NCBI RefSeq assembly: GCF_018446385.1
Contig: NC_055989.1
Coordinates: forward strand, 137,047,004 to 137,111,003
Length of the DNA stretch: 64,000 nt
DNA from: Zingiber officinale
Taxonomy: Eukaryota; Streptophyta; Magnoliopsida; Zingiberales; Zingiberaceae
Direction: 5' to 3'
Each line of letters starts with the position of its first letter. Position 1 is the stretch's first letter. The translations under genes and the position numbers were made by a program. The notes under the pieces are model-generated. The model made no database searches, was not told the origin of the DNA, and saw nothing but the letters and a program-made list of their open reading frames with translations. Positions 1-10,905 of this stretch are shown here, piece by piece.

Positions 1-755
1 AAAACTTGTTGAATTTAGTTTTGATATGTATCTTTTGTATCATATGTGGATGTCGATTTGTGGATATGTGGATGTTGATATGTATTGTTTGTGAATATGT
101 GGATTTGTGAATGAGCTGTGGTGTTTTTATTGTTTGTGTTGTGAATGTGTTGGATTGGATGTTATATTGTTTGTGTTGTGAATGTATTGTGAAAACCATC
201 GTTTGTGATGATGTATTATTTGTGAATATGTAAATAGGAAAAATATGAAAATAGGGAGGGCTTCCCAAAATTTTAATGAAATTTAGCGACAGATATTTTA
301 ATTTATGTCTTTAATTAGGGATGAAAATTTTAATTTCATTTGTAATATTAGCAACGGATATTTTATATCCGTCTCTAATTAGTGACGAATATTTAATATT
401 TTGTCGCTAAAATTAGAAACAAAATTTAAATTTCTATTGGTAACGTTATGACGGGATAGTAATTCCGTCTATGAATTTAGCGATGAAATATTAATTCCAT
501 CACTAATATTAGAGACAGAATGTTAATATCCGCCTCTAATTCTAGCGATGGAATTTATATTGCATTGCTAAAATTAGAGAGGACAATTTATTTCCTTCTC
601 TAATTTGTGACGAAATCAAAATCCCGTTGGTAAATAACAATAGCGACCAATTTTTTGGAGAAGGAAATAATTGGTCGCTAATCGAGTGCTAATCGTAAAT
701 AGCAACCGATTAGTGATCTATAATTCTATTGCTAATAGGCTTTTTCCTTGTAGTG
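1..755. mobile_element. CACTA (En/Spm-type) transposon end, partial
   Basis: The stretch ends with ttttccttgtagtg at 742-755, which read on the other strand is the CACTACAAGG-type terminal repeat of CACTA elements. From about 280 to 735 it is packed with degenerate copies, in both orientations, of a gcgacggaatt/aattccgtcgct-like unit, the usual subterminal repeat array of these elements. Bases 1-240 are GT-rich (gaatgtgtggat-like) and read as internal sequence. No transposase is visible and the other terminus lies left of the window, so autonomy cannot be judged. The 3-bp target duplication would be ata (756-758), untestable here. Confidence 0.75.
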
Positions 756-756
756 A

Positions 757-1140
757 TAGTCGATTTATCATCTAAAAGACTATTTTGATGAGAGAGAAAA
801 GATTTGATAGTTTGGTTATAAATAAGAGCTCAAGGCAACATGAGAAGGTATGGGAGAAATGCCTTAAGTTGAATCTCTTTCTCTCTATGTGCTCTAAGTT
901 CTCTAGTCCATTTTCCTTAGTAAGAGTGTTCTTGTAAAGATCTCTTGTGATTTATTTCTCATCCTTGTAAATATATAATATAAGAAGATTTCTCCACCTT
1001 TAGTTGCTAACTAAGGAGAAAGAGTTTGTACATTCATTATTCTTGCATGCAATATATTTGTTTCCCACTACATAATTTGTTTTTGTAGAGCAATCAAATT
1101 CGATTGGATTTTCACCCTCCCCTCTACCCTATCCTACAGT
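757..1140 (+). repeat. LTR-like promoter/leader segment
   Basis: A TATAAATA box at 817-824 is followed by a pyrimidine-rich leader with ctctttctctct and cttgtaaag stretches and a caccctcccctctaccc tail near 1110-1130. This resembles the R-U5 part of a plant Copia LTR. No matching partner LTR, primer site or target duplication was found, so it is called only as LTR-like. Confidence 0.35.
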
Positions 1141-1308
1141 CCTACAGGAATTATATAATGTTTGTAATCCCATTTACTTGTTAAGATGGCTTTGTTACCC
1201 TTTAGTAGAAAGGGTAATCAAACCTAAGAAACATTAGGCTTGATACTTATGAATCATCACTGTCCACATAATGTTAGATTGACAGGGTATAGTAGAAGAT
1301 TAGATGTT

Positions 1309-1322
1309 GGGGGGAGGTGGGA
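1309..1322 (+). other. Polypurine tract before LTR
   Basis: The purine run ggggggaggtggga lies directly before a TGTTATTGG start at 1323. This is the arrangement expected of a plus-strand priming site and the start of a 3' LTR. Confidence 0.55.
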
Positions 1323-1965
1323 TGTTATTGGCGTAATCAACTCATGGTCAAGGTTGACCGATTTTGAATATAGTTTTGATGATTGATCAATATGCTGGAA
1401 GGAAACTGTCAGTTATTAAGATAGTTGTTAGTAAAGAGGGAATCAACTTCTATCAAGGTTAACTAAAGACTAGATAGAAGTAAAGTCTAAGCAGGTCAAA
1501 GAGTACTAGATACTTGATATTTATTTGGAAGTCTGATAGAAAGTTATTAAGAAAGAAATTCAAATATATCAGAGGTGACCGGATGCTTGACATTTGATTG
1601 GAAGCCAATAGGGAGTTGACAAGGGAGAAGTCCAAGTGAGTCATGATTGATTGAACACTTGGAAGTAATGGAAATTTCTAATAGGTCATAGAGGACCCAT
1701 TGGTAGGCATGCGATGGAAGTCCAAGCAAATGTTTGGAAATCAGGTGTAAAGTCTAGGCAGGTCAAAAGTGATCGGATGTCTAGCAAGGAGAAAGCCCCA
1801 GAGGAGCGAACTTTAGGCAATGAGAAAGTTCTAAAGGAGTGAACTTTAGACAACTATGGAAGACCTAGAGGAGGGAACTGTAGGTAAATGGAAAGTCCTA
1901 AAGGAGTGAACTGTAGGCAAGTAAGGAAGTTCTAATAGGTCAGGTATATCAGATATTAAGTAGAC

Positions 1966-1968
<3 letters not shown>

Positions 1969-2000
<32 letters not shown>
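1969..2000. repeat. (AT)n microsatellite
   Basis: About 16 uninterrupted AT units, just upstream of the target duplication of the first LINE fragment. Confidence 0.95.
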
Positions 2001-2004
<4 letters not shown>

Positions 2005-2022
2005 ACTTGTGTCTAGGTGATC

Positions 2023-2511
2023 TATGCGATTATAAAGTACTTCTAAATTTAAAAGGAAGTTCTATAAAATGACAGTTAGACCTATTATGATATATGAAGC
2101 TTAATGTTAGGTTATGACTCGAGCACATATGTAGAAGATGAGAGTTGCAGAGATGAGGATGTTAAGGTGGATGTGTTAACATACAAGGATGAACAAAATA
2201 AGAAATGAGAATATTAAAAAGAAATTCAGGGTTGCATCTATTGAGAAAAAACATCGACAGATACATTTAAGATGGTACGAACATGTACTTAAATGATTAA
2301 TAATACTTTAGTTAGGCAATGTGAAACTATGACAAATGTGTATATCAAATGAGGAAGAGGAAGACAAAAAAAGGACTTAATTAGTAATAATAAAATAAGA
2401 TGAAATTTATTTAAATATAAATAATGATATAGTAGGAGATAGAACCCAATAGCGTAAAAAGATTCACATAACTAATCCCAGCTAGTGGGATAAGGATTTA
2501 TTGTTGTTATA
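2023..2511 (+). mobile_element. 5'-truncated LINE (RTE-like) 3' end
   Basis: The sequence matches, with many substitutions, the last ~450 bases of the longer LINE at 3010-4342: the run from aaaggaagttcta through gactcgagcacat to tgggataagg. It holds only the region downstream of the reverse transcriptase core and is full of stops. The 11-bp direct repeat tctaggtgatc flanks it at 2012-2022 and 2512-2522, and similarity continues into gcgatt, so the target duplication may be longer. The end is gggataaggatttattgttgtt, the short non-poly(A) type of tail seen in plant RTE-like LINEs. Confidence 0.75.
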
Positions 2512-3009
2512 TCTAGGTGATCGAAAGCGATTCTAGGTGATTTAGTTTTGGTAGATTGGAATATGGATAATCATCAAGCAATAAACATGGAAATGCTATT
2601 TGTGAGAGCAAAAGAAAACTCTAGGTTTGGTCCACCAGAGCTTGATCTAATTGACTGAAAAACCATTATAAAAGGAGGTTGTGGGTAAAGCTCAAAAAAT
2701 ATCTCAAGACAACAAGAAAAATATCCGTTTGCTCAAAGCTATTATTCTTGTGATCTAGAGGTTCTAGAATGAATATAGATAGCGTTTTGGGCTTCCATGA
2801 GTGATTAATTATTGTAAAGTTTGTTTATAGCATTCCTTTTATTATATTTTGTATGGTTATATTAGTTTTAAGAAAGAAACTAGTAAGTGGTTTCTCTACC
2901 TCCATAGTGTTTTTGGAAAGGAGGAATGTAGTTGACTCACGTTGAAAAGTAGGTCATAGAGTAGCAATTATCTTATATTATTTTTATTTTTCACTGCATA
3001 CTAACAACG

Positions 3010-4342
3010 TATGATATTGAAAATAAAAAAAATACCTAATCAATAGAGAGAGAGTACTCTAGTTTTCTTATATAAGAATAAGCGACACATACAAAATTAT
3101 GCAAGCTATAGAAGTATTAAACTAATAAGTCATACCATGAAACTTTGAGAAAGAATAATAGAAAAAAGATTAAGTAAGAAGACCACGATAACTGAAAATT
3201 AATTTGGATTCATTTCTAGAAGGTCGATAATAGAAGCTATACGTCTTCTTAAATAACTAATTGAAAATTTTCAAGAGCAAAAAATAAGATCTTCATATCG
3301 TATGTATTGACTTAAAAAAGCTTATGATAGAGCTTTAAGAGAAATTATATGGAGAATTTTAGAAAAGAGAGATGTTAGCGTAACATATATTGAATTAATT
3401 AAGGATATGTATGAGGATATAACGACTAGAGTAAAAACTTCAGGTAGAGTAACTAAAGCATTTCCAATAAAGATAGGGTTACATCAAGAATCATCTCAAA
3501 GCCCCTATTTTTTTACGCTAATTATGAATGAACTCACTGCACACATTCAAGACACAGTACCGTGCTGCATGTTGCTTGTAGATGATATTATTTTCGTAGA
3601 TGAAACACGTGAAGGAGTAAATGCTAAACTAGAATCTTGGCGGGAAATACTAGAAGGGAAATATTTTATACTTAATAGAATAAAGACAGAATATATGAAA
3701 TTTAAGTTTAGGAATATTAGACATAATGAGACAATTATTAAGATAGGAGACGATGAGTTACCAGAGCTTTAAATACTTAGAATCATTTTTACAAAATGAT
3801 GGAGAGATTGAGAGAGATATTTTACATAGAATACAATCAAAATGGTTAAAATGGATGAAAACATCGGGTGTTTTATGTGATCGTAAATTTCCTCTAAAAC
3901 TTAAAGGAAAGTTCTACAAAACTATAGTTAGACTTGCTATGTTATATGGAGCGGAATGCTAGGTTATGACTCGAGCACATAAGCAGAAGATAAGAGTTAC
4001 AGATATGAGAATGTTAAGGTGGATGTATTGACATACGAGGATATATAGATGGACAGAATAAGAAATGAGAGCATTAGAGAAAAAGTCGGAGTTGCATTTA
4101 TTGAGAAAAAACTCCGAGAGACATGTTTAGATAGTACGAGAATATATTTAGACGACCAATAAATGTTCCAGTTAGACAAAACTATGACAAACATGCATAT
4201 CAAACGAGGAAGAGAAGGACAAAAAAAGACTTGGTTAACAACAATAAAATAAAATAAAATTTATTTAAATATAAATGATGATTTAGTGCGATCCATATAA
4301 TCGACCCTATCTAATGGGATAAGACTTAGTCGTTATTATTAT
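3010..4342 (+). mobile_element. LINE (RTE-like) reverse transcriptase pseudogene
   Basis: A broken non-LTR reverse transcriptase can be followed from about 3064 to 4250 in shifting frames. The longest clean pieces are 3407-3772 and 3753-3962. Recognisable landmarks are KAYDR in the early RT domain, GLHQ followed by a SPYFF-like box, the catalytic box read as LLVDD instead of the usual F/YADD, the KTEYM box, then LKGKFY and YGAEC near 3905-3957. It is 5'-truncated (no endonuclease domain) and interrupted by stops, for example directly after YGAEC. An 11-bp direct repeat atactaacaac borders it at 2999-3009 and 4343-4353. The tail is short and TTG/TTA-rich, not poly(A). The RTE assignment is from memory of plant families, not from a search. 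Confidence 0.8.
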
Positions 4343-4353
4343 ATACTAACAAC

Positions 4354-4800
4354 ACTAGCAAGAACATTCGACCAAGCACTATTCACTCTCCTCTATCACC
4401 CACTCTCAATTTTCTAGCCAAATTCGTTTAGAAAAATCCTTCGCTCACCTTTTATTAGTTCTACGAGAATTAATATTGGTAGATACTCAAATTAGCATTC
4501 TTTTATTCATATATATTTTTGGATCATGTTTCTTATATACAAGGTTATGCATGCCCTCGTTAGATTAGGTCAAGTCAATCCTTCATCACTCAAGTATTTT
4601 TTTTATATTAATTTTTAATTCACTATACTATATTTGATACTTAAAACTAATTTTAAAAGGATCTTGTATATCATACTTATAGGGATTTCTATAAAAGATG
4701 CATTTGTGCATTTTGTCTGATCCATAAATTGTTTTTGATTTCTGTATACTTGTTTAAATTATAGCCAATATTTTTCTAATAAAACTTTCATATGCTTTAA
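4354..4800. other. LTR remainder and unassigned AT-rich DNA
   Basis: The first ~100 bases look like the continuation of the LTR that was split by the LINE. From about 4500 to 4800 I see only AT-rich sequence with no coding potential or structure. Confidence 0.4.
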
Positions 4801-5330
4801 ACGAGCTGAGTCGAGTCGAACTTTGAGGTATTCAAGATTATTTGATAAGGTTACTGAGCCAAGCCAAGCCAAGCATAACCGAGATTAAAATGAACCAAGC
4901 CCTTGAAATGATTGTTCAAACTTGACTTGATTTAGTTTTTATTAGCTTGAGCTTATTTGAAGCTTTGTTTGAACTTGATTTGTTTAAATGTTATCGAACT
5001 TTTAATTCAAGCTTGGTTCATTTAGATGTTAATTGTTATTGAACTCTCAATTCAAGCTCGTCGTTTGATTATTTGAAACTTTTACTTGTTTGATTGATCA
5101 TTGAACTTGATAATTCAAATCTATTTGTTTATTTTATTTTATTTATTACTTATTTAACATATTGATAAGAGTGTTATTAATGAATATGATCCATGAATAT
5201 TGTTCACGAATATTATTCACAAATATTTCACGAACGTTGATCACGAACGTTATTCATGAATATTGTTCACGAACATTAACAATCAACAAAAGTGAAAGAA
5301 CGATAAGCACAACACAAGATAACAAAGCGG
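4800..5330. repeat. Degenerate aagcttga / gttcacgaa repeat tract
   Basis: Bases 4800-5110 are built of drifting copies of gagccaagcc and of a ~50-base unit with gaacttttaattcaagcttg. Bases 5165-5275 are drifting copies of a ~13-base unit gttcacgaatatt. This kind of low-copy-looking degenerate array is common in plant intergenic DNA. It ends about 50 bases past the 3' end of the reductase gene. Confidence 0.6.
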
Positions 5331-5332
5331 CT

Positions 5333-5338
5333 TTTATT
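5333..5338 (-). promoter_or_regulatory. Candidate polyadenylation signal of the reductase gene
   Basis: AATAAA on the minus strand, about 45 bases past the stop codon of the reductase gene at 5383. Confidence 0.4.
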
Positions 5339-5382
5339 TTAATATCAATAACATAGTAATTTCATATATTGTGCCGCTATAT

Positions 5383-6756
5383 TCAAAGCAATCTATTCAA
5401 GTATTCATCAACCGTAGTGTATTTAACATCAGGATAGAGCTTCGTAGCCTCCACACCACTCAGTGGGTCAATTTCGAAATTGGTTTCATCGCCGTTGATA
5501 AAGACGGAGTAAAAAATTCCAAGCATGGTGCTCAATTGAGGTGGGCCTTCTGCATAGCACAATTTACTAATACAATTAGTTAAAATACCTATATATGATC
5601 GATACCTTAAATAATTATTGATCATGAATATTAATTAATATTGTCCGAAAGGGATTAAATGTCCGAAGCAGATACCTTGGATTTGCTTCAAAACTTCTTC
5701 TTCAGAAAGATATACCCTCTCAAAAGTCTTGCCAAACTTTTTCTCCCACAGCGACACGAGCTGATTATGGGTGAGAATATTTGCTACTGGTCTCATGAAC
5801 AAAATCTTGTTCAAGGTCCTCGGATCGTCCACTGCTCTAATAGTGTATGCCCCAATATCTTCTTCATCGAGAAAGATAGCTGCCACCATGAATGAAAGAT
5901 TGAAGTTGCATGAAAGCATGCATGCATGGGGCCGGAAAATTATATAGATATATTACCTTTGGTATTGCCATCGCCTAAAATGACGACCTTGTCTTTTGGA
6001 GGGGCAGTGGCGCCTGGTTGTGCTAGGGTTGTAAGGAAGTGCCCAGCACACAAGTTACTGGACACGTAGGTGTAAGGGATCCCAGCTGACTCCGTGGCCC
6101 TTCGGATCTGTGCTTTGATTTCGAACACTAACTTTCCTGGCTCCACCACGTTGACTCGATCCACGTCATTGCCAAACTCAGAAGGGAAAAACCTCTACAA
6201 TTATATTAATTAGATATGTGCATATTAATTAATTTTGGGTTAAGAAATTAAATTGCAATGTATACGTGATTAATGTTAAAGTTAAAAGTAATTATCGAAT
6301 ATATACATGATGAAAATTAAAGGGTGACGAACGACCTTGATGTGTTGACCGGCATCTTTGATGGCGTCGATGATCTTGAGTTGGTCCTTAAGCTGTAAGA
6401 AACCCACAGTGGAGAACACAACGTCTACCTGCTTGATCGCCCTCACAAGGCTTTCGTGGTCGTGCAAATCTCCCTGTTTAATTAATTAAAAGGTAACAAA
6501 CATGATCGATCGATCACTATGGAATTAATAGATAACAATATTTAATACATATATTTATATTTATATTTCTTACAGGAAGGAGGGCGACGCCGGCCGCTTG
6601 GAAGTCATTGAGGAGTTTGGCCCTGGCGGGTGATTGGTCGGCGGTGCTACGGACGAGGATGAAGGTGGGATGCCCTGCCCGTGCGCTCGCCGCCACGATG
6701 CGCTGGCCGATGTAGCCGGTGCCACCGATCACTAGAATCTTGCTCTTGGTCGCCAT
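5383..6756 (-). CDS. Isoflavone reductase-like / phenylcoumaran benzylic ether reductase, five exons
   Basis: Exons read 6756-6574, 6473-6336, 6194-5957, 5879-5676 and 5549-5383, all with GT..AG introns and matching phase, giving 309 residues, the normal family length. The protein is a cytosolic NADPH-dependent reductase of the PIP/NmrA-like short-chain family. PCBERs open the benzylic ether of phenylcoumaran lignans such as dehydrodiconiferyl alcohol in phenylpropanoid metabolism. The Rossmann loop GGTGYIG is at residues 11-17. PSEFGND follows at the start of exon 3, and Lys134 in EIKAQIRR is the known catalytic lysine. YTYVSSN comes next, and the C-terminus is YPDVKYTTVDEYLNRLL. Donor 2 (AAG/GTCGTT) is weaker than the others. 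No frameshift or missing active-site residue is seen. Many members carry the loose label isoflavone reductase. Substrate (phenylcoumaran, pinoresinol or other) cannot be settled from sequence alone. Confidence 0.93.
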
Positions 6757-7417
6757 TTACTATTCCCAGCCAGGGACGTGGGTAATTAATTAAGGTTAAT
6801 GCCAGGTACAACCAACTGCAATCGATTTTGACACTTGAAAAAAAAAATGATGGATGAATTAGAATGGCATCTTCGCTAATTAATAGCATTGATGAAAATG
6901 ATGCATTGAATCTCGATACTCATTCTGGACCCTTGTTTTTTTAATATATAAAACAAGAAAATTAAATGGAATGATTATGACCAGAGTTGTGACAATTCAT
7001 TTGTTCCATAAAAATAATAATTCTATTTTTTAAAAAAAAGATTTGGTATTTTTTTTTTGCCTTTAGAAAACTAATTAATTTAGAATATTAAATTTTATGG
7101 AATTATCTTTCTTAGTGGATCATTCTTTTAACCAAAACTTTAGAAACCTTTGTGGACATTGAGGAAGAGCCTCCCCTAAGCCTTGCTAAGTATCATTTCA
7201 CACGCCAAACATTAAGGCAAGACTTCAAACTTTATTTTCTATACTATATGGATCATATTATGTGGAGGAATATGAATTTCTGATGTCGCTTATTTTTTTT
7301 CCCAATCTTATGAGGTTTGACAAAGCTTCAACCATCCCTTTCTCCTTTTGATTTCAAACCTGTGTTGCTGGAATTTTAAGAAAAATGGATAATTTGTAAA
7401 GCTAGGACTTGATAAAC
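6757..7417. other. Upstream region of the reductase gene
   Basis: AT-rich intergenic DNA. A possible minus-strand TATA-like run (TTTTATATATT) is near 6942-6952, about 190 bases before the ATG. No other gene is visible. Confidence 0.35.
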
Positions 7418-7657
7418 TTATTGCAAAAGTTTTATGATTGTCGGACTTTTCAAATGTTCACGAAGATCTCCTTGAGTCATGTATTCATAAACAAGACCCA
7501 GGGCTATATTATCAATGAAGTATCCAATCAATTTGATCAGATTTTTTTTTTTTTTTGATGAACTCTTGTCAAATTTTGGGTCTCGGCCATAAACTGTCGG
7601 CCCTTGGTAGCGATGAGTGAGAGTGCACCTTGACAACTCACTACCTGTAAGGAACAC
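7418..7657 (-). pseudogene. Receptor-like kinase fragment
   Basis: About 40 codons around 7440-7560 read NLIKLIGYFIDN then LVYEYMTQGDLREHL. This matches the stretch of plant receptor-like kinases from the end of helix C through the hinge (usually NLVxLIGYC...ALVYEYM..G.L..HL). Nothing of the P-loop, catalytic HRD loop or activation segment is found on either side. A poly-T run (poly-K on the minus strand) abuts it. It is a relic, probably captured or left by deletion, and not a functional gene. Confidence 0.7.
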
Positions 7658-7659
7658 TC

Positions 7660-8523
7660 AATATACATTAATCATGATTTAAATCACATAAAAGAGCAAA
7701 ATAACAAATTAAAACATTGAAATTCATCAGAACATCCATTACCAATCAGAAAAGAAAAAGTTATTTTCTTGTAATGCTTACTTACCTTGCCAACTTATTT
7801 AAACATTAGTTTAATTTTAGCAAAGAAAATTTGTTAGGTTAATTACTAGGAGAAATATGGATAAATCCCTAAAACAACATCCTTATTTTAGTATTTTTAT
7901 TTAATATTTATGTCTAAGCACCTTTAATTCCCTTATGCGTTGGCTATAGAAAGTATCATGTGTGTACAAGTTTGTACATGATCAGATAGAGTGTTTATAG
8001 TGGGGATGTTAGGCAAATATGTAAGTAACCCAGGACCGTCGTACTGGAAAGTGATAAAAAGAGTGATGTGTATTTACAAAGAACTAAATGACACATGCTC
8101 ACGTATCGAAGATCAGATCACCTAAAGGTGATTGGATATTCAAACTCTAATTTTACGAGATTCTTGGATAGCATGAGGTCCATTTCGAGTTCAATTTTCA
8201 TGCTTGCTGGAGGAGCTATATCTTGAAAGAGCATCAAGCAGACACTAGTAGCTACTTTTACTATGGAGGTCAAGTTGGTAGCATGATTATATACACTTTT
8301 ATGCATGTCTTGACGCACATCTACTTATATTTCATGAGCATAATCTATGTTTATTACACCATATTTCATTATAATATCATACTTCCATTATATTCTGTTC
8401 GGAGATCTACTCTTTGCTTATTTTGATTGATAGGACGTGATTTGGAGCAAAACAGAGCTTAAATGAAGTCTAGAACTTCCAGAGTGTCTGGGCCATGTGG
8501 AACTCACATAGGCATGTGAAAAA
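7660..8523. other. Unassigned intergenic DNA
   Basis: AT-rich sequence without recognisable coding or repeat structure. Open frames here are short and have no family features. Confidence 0.4.
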
Positions 8524-8526
8524 TAA

Positions 8527-8742
8527 GGGTGCGTTTGGTTTGCCCCATTTTCATTTTCATTTTCTGAAAAACGCGCGTTTTTCATTTTTTAGAAAATGAC
8601 TTTTCCGTGTTTTTCGTTTTCTTAGAAAACGTTATCTCATTTTCTTAAAAATGAACGTGGAAAACGCAAACCAAACGCGTTTTTCATTTTCTCAGAAAAT
8701 GAAAACAGAAAACAGCGTGAAAAACGCAAATCAAATGCCTCC
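8527..8742. mobile_element. Tourist-like MITE (PIF/Harbinger type), 216 bp
   Basis: The left end gggtgcgtttggtttgc and the inverted right end ggaggcatttgatttgc form an imperfect 17-bp terminal inverted repeat. A TAA lies on each side (8524-8526 and 8743-8745), the target duplication of Tourist/Harbinger elements. The interior is made of alternating ttttcattttct and agaaaatgaaaa tracts that can fold back. It has no coding capacity. Confidence 0.8.
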
Positions 8743-8759
8743 TAAGTTTTTCCATGTTT

Positions 8760-9420
8760 TGACCGTATGGAATTGACATAGCCGTGTCAAGGCTGTGTGG
8801 GAGTATGTGGAGGCCATGTGGAATCGACACGGCCGTGTCAAGACCGTGTGGAATCCACACGGTCGTGCGTAATTTTCAACACTACAGACTGAAACTAAAA
8901 TGACCATAACTTTGTGATCGGTTGGAGTTACGAGCTATTCTTTATATCAAAATGTAGATAACTTTAAGATCTACAACTTTACTGAAGACTTCAACTAGAG
9001 AAAACCCCATATTAGTGGTCTAAAAGATATTGCAATAAAATATAACCATTCAGAGCCATGACAAGGGCCATGCAAGGGGTGTGTGAGAACCACACGGCCA
9101 TGACATAGCTGCGTCACATTTCCAGAGAAGAAGCAGAGCTAGGCCGTGTGAGCCACACGACCGTGCAAGATTTCCAGAGGCCAAGCAATGTCAGGTCGTG
9201 TGAGCCACACGACCGTGTGAGCCACACGACCGTGTGAATCCATCTATAACTAAAGCAGAACATGGCCATGTGAGCCATATAGCCGTATGAATCCATCCAG
9301 AAACAAAGCAGAACATGGCCATGTGAGCCACACAGCTGTGTGACCTTGGCCGAGAGCAGAATGTTTGAGGCCGTGTGGATCCACACGACCATGTCACGGG
9401 TCGTGTGACACCCATGCCCT
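8760..9420. repeat. Palindromic minisatellite, cacacggccgtgtg family
   Basis: There are more than a dozen copies of a degenerate unit around gtcgtgtgagccacacgacc, with gtgtgg and ccacac halves facing each other, densest at 9130-9400. Short open frames on both strands across it are products of the repeat. Such tracts occur in U3 parts of plant gypsy-type LTRs, and a TATA box directly follows. Confidence 0.8.
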
Positions 9421-9424
9421 GCCC

Positions 9425-9432
9425 TATAAAAG
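9425..9432 (+). promoter_or_regulatory. TATA box after the palindromic repeat tract
   Basis: TATAAAAG sits at the end of the cacacggccgtgtg array and is followed by a cttggggaag-type leader. This supports reading 8760-10600 as an LTR with U3 and R-U5, though its borders and partner were not found. Confidence 0.55.
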
Positions 9433-10600
9433 GGGGGTTTGTCCCCTTTTCACGAAGTTTGGGCTCATCTTTGGCTTGGGGTACTTCCCCATTGCTTGGG
9501 GAAGGGTTCTCTCCTTTGGGGAGGCCCTAAATCTCCTTCATTTTCGTCGATCCGTCCACCTTCGGAGCAAGGGAATGCCTCTAAGGATGCTACACTTCAA
9601 GGATAAGCACTATCCTCTCTCTACTTCTTTGTATTGGGTTGTAGTTTGCTTCTTTCTTCATCTTTGGTTGTATTTCCTTTGCTATGAATTAGATGTACTA
9701 GATCTAGGATGTAGGAAGTAGCTGTGATGTGATTGTGAATGTATGACTATGTATTTGAATATTTTCCTATGCAATGAAGTGTTTATATCATCATCTATGT
9801 GTGTTGTGCCTTGTATGCGTTTGACGAAATGTGTGTGAGGTAATTCCATGTAGATGTAGGGTTAGATCACCATGTAGAGGAAGAGTCTTGGAATGTAAGA
9901 TCATGGGACCTTGTGACAGAAGGTATCCCTTACTTTCTACGGCAATTCCTTAAAATGGGGATCGACTCTCTACTAGGAAACTAATTAGAGTTTAAAGGGT
10001 TCTCCCAAATTAATGTTGGGAAGTGACTTGTGTAATCTAGGAACGTGGACCGTGGGCTCTTGTGTGAGAAGGATGCTCCCTATAATCGGACTTCCTAAAT
10101 TACCTCTTCTACTTAATTGCATTAATCTACCGTTAGGAAGTGATCTGTGTAATCTAGGAACGTGGATCGTGGGCCTTGGTGATAGAAGGATGTTCCCTAT
10201 AATCGGACTTCCTAAATTACCTCTTCTACTTAATGGCGGTAGAACTTGGGTAAACTCTTCGGTGCGATCTTCGTGGGATAGTACTGGACTTTAATTAGAA
10301 CTCCTACACGAGTGTAAGCATGGAGTTAGGTAGATGAACAATGCATAGAGACATTAACTAGCATCATAGTGAAACCGAAACCCTAGTATCTATCCATCCC
10401 CAAATCCAATTCTCCCTCTTTCTCTACTCTTTACATTCTCTCTTTTCTTCACTCTCTCTTTTTCAATTAACCTTTGATTGTCTAGATAATTCGCCGTGCG
10501 AAGTTAACTAGTGCTTAATCAACAGTCCCTGTGTGATCGATAATCCTTTATATTACTGACGACGTAACCGTGCACTTGCGGTGACGTAACATCAAGGTAT
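9433..10600 (+). repeat. Probable LTR leader with tandem units
   Basis: Transcribed-LTR-like sequence downstream of the TATA box. It contains a 117-bp tandem duplication (listed separately) and a more diverged third copy at about 9880-9960. The pyrimidine-rich stretch 10400-10470 and the dense stops argue against a host gene. Open frames at 9365-9721 and 10013-10294 have no family features. Confidence 0.4.
10021..10247 (+). repeat. 117-bp tandem duplication
   Basis: aagtgacttgtgtaatctag at 10021 recurs as aagtgatctgtgtaatctag at 10138, and the two units stay alignable up to cttctacttaatNgc. The period of 117 is divisible by three, which makes a pseudo-repetitive open frame with LGSDLCNLGTW occurring twice. 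Confidence 0.85.
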
Positions 10601-10609
10601 TTAGTCGCG

Positions 10610-10905
10610 GAACTTCATCACAATGTTGGAGATTGTTGATGATATTGATATGTCATTGAGGATCAACTGTGATAATAAAGCTGCAGAATTGTATGCCAAG
10701 AGCAATAGCAGTTCGATCGTCGAAGTCTAAATACATCAACATCAAATTTTTGGCGGTTAAAGAAAGATTTTAGAGTCGTCAAGTCATGATAGAGTATATT
10801 AACACAGATTCCATGTTGGAAGATCCACTCACCAAGGGATTGGTGCCAAAGGTATTTCATGTGCATATTGTGGATATGAGAATTCTTCTTATAGAAGAAG
10901 AACTC
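10610..10905 (+). pseudogene. Copia RNase H/pol C-terminal remnant
   Basis: In broken frames this reads INCDNKAAE, then a decayed SKHI(D/E)-like segment near 10715-10740, then a DPLTKG-like end near 10818-10845. This is the order found at the C-terminus of Copia polyproteins. Stops and a frameshift make it non-functional. It is followed by sequence that looks like the element's LTR. Confidence 0.7.

Larger units (their letters stand above)
1323..3009 (+). mobile_element. Degenerate Copia-type 3' LTR, interrupted by LINEs
   Basis: The LTR starts with TGTTATTGG after the polypurine tract. Bases 1335-1950 are made of degenerate direct repeats built on gaagtccNN...gaccggat...cttgg and aaagtcctaaaggagtgaactgtaggcaa. 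A TATAAAAGG box lies near 2670, followed by a leader. The LTR is split by a LINE fragment (2023-2511), and its 3' part is cut at 3009 by a second LINE. It resumes at 4343 (actagcaag...ctattcactctcctctatcaccc). The internal region of the parent element is missing or lies left of the CACTA end. The assignment to a SIRE/Maximus-like family is inference from general LTR style. Confidence 0.5.

Noticed and set aside
9114-9415. Overlapping frames with repeated CGSHG / VWLT wording
   Set aside because: Produced by the palindromic cacacggccgtgtg minisatellite, not by a protein gene.
8760-9420. Possible CRISPR-like array (repeated palindromes)
   Set aside because: The units are degenerate, without constant-length unique spacers, and the genome is a plant's.
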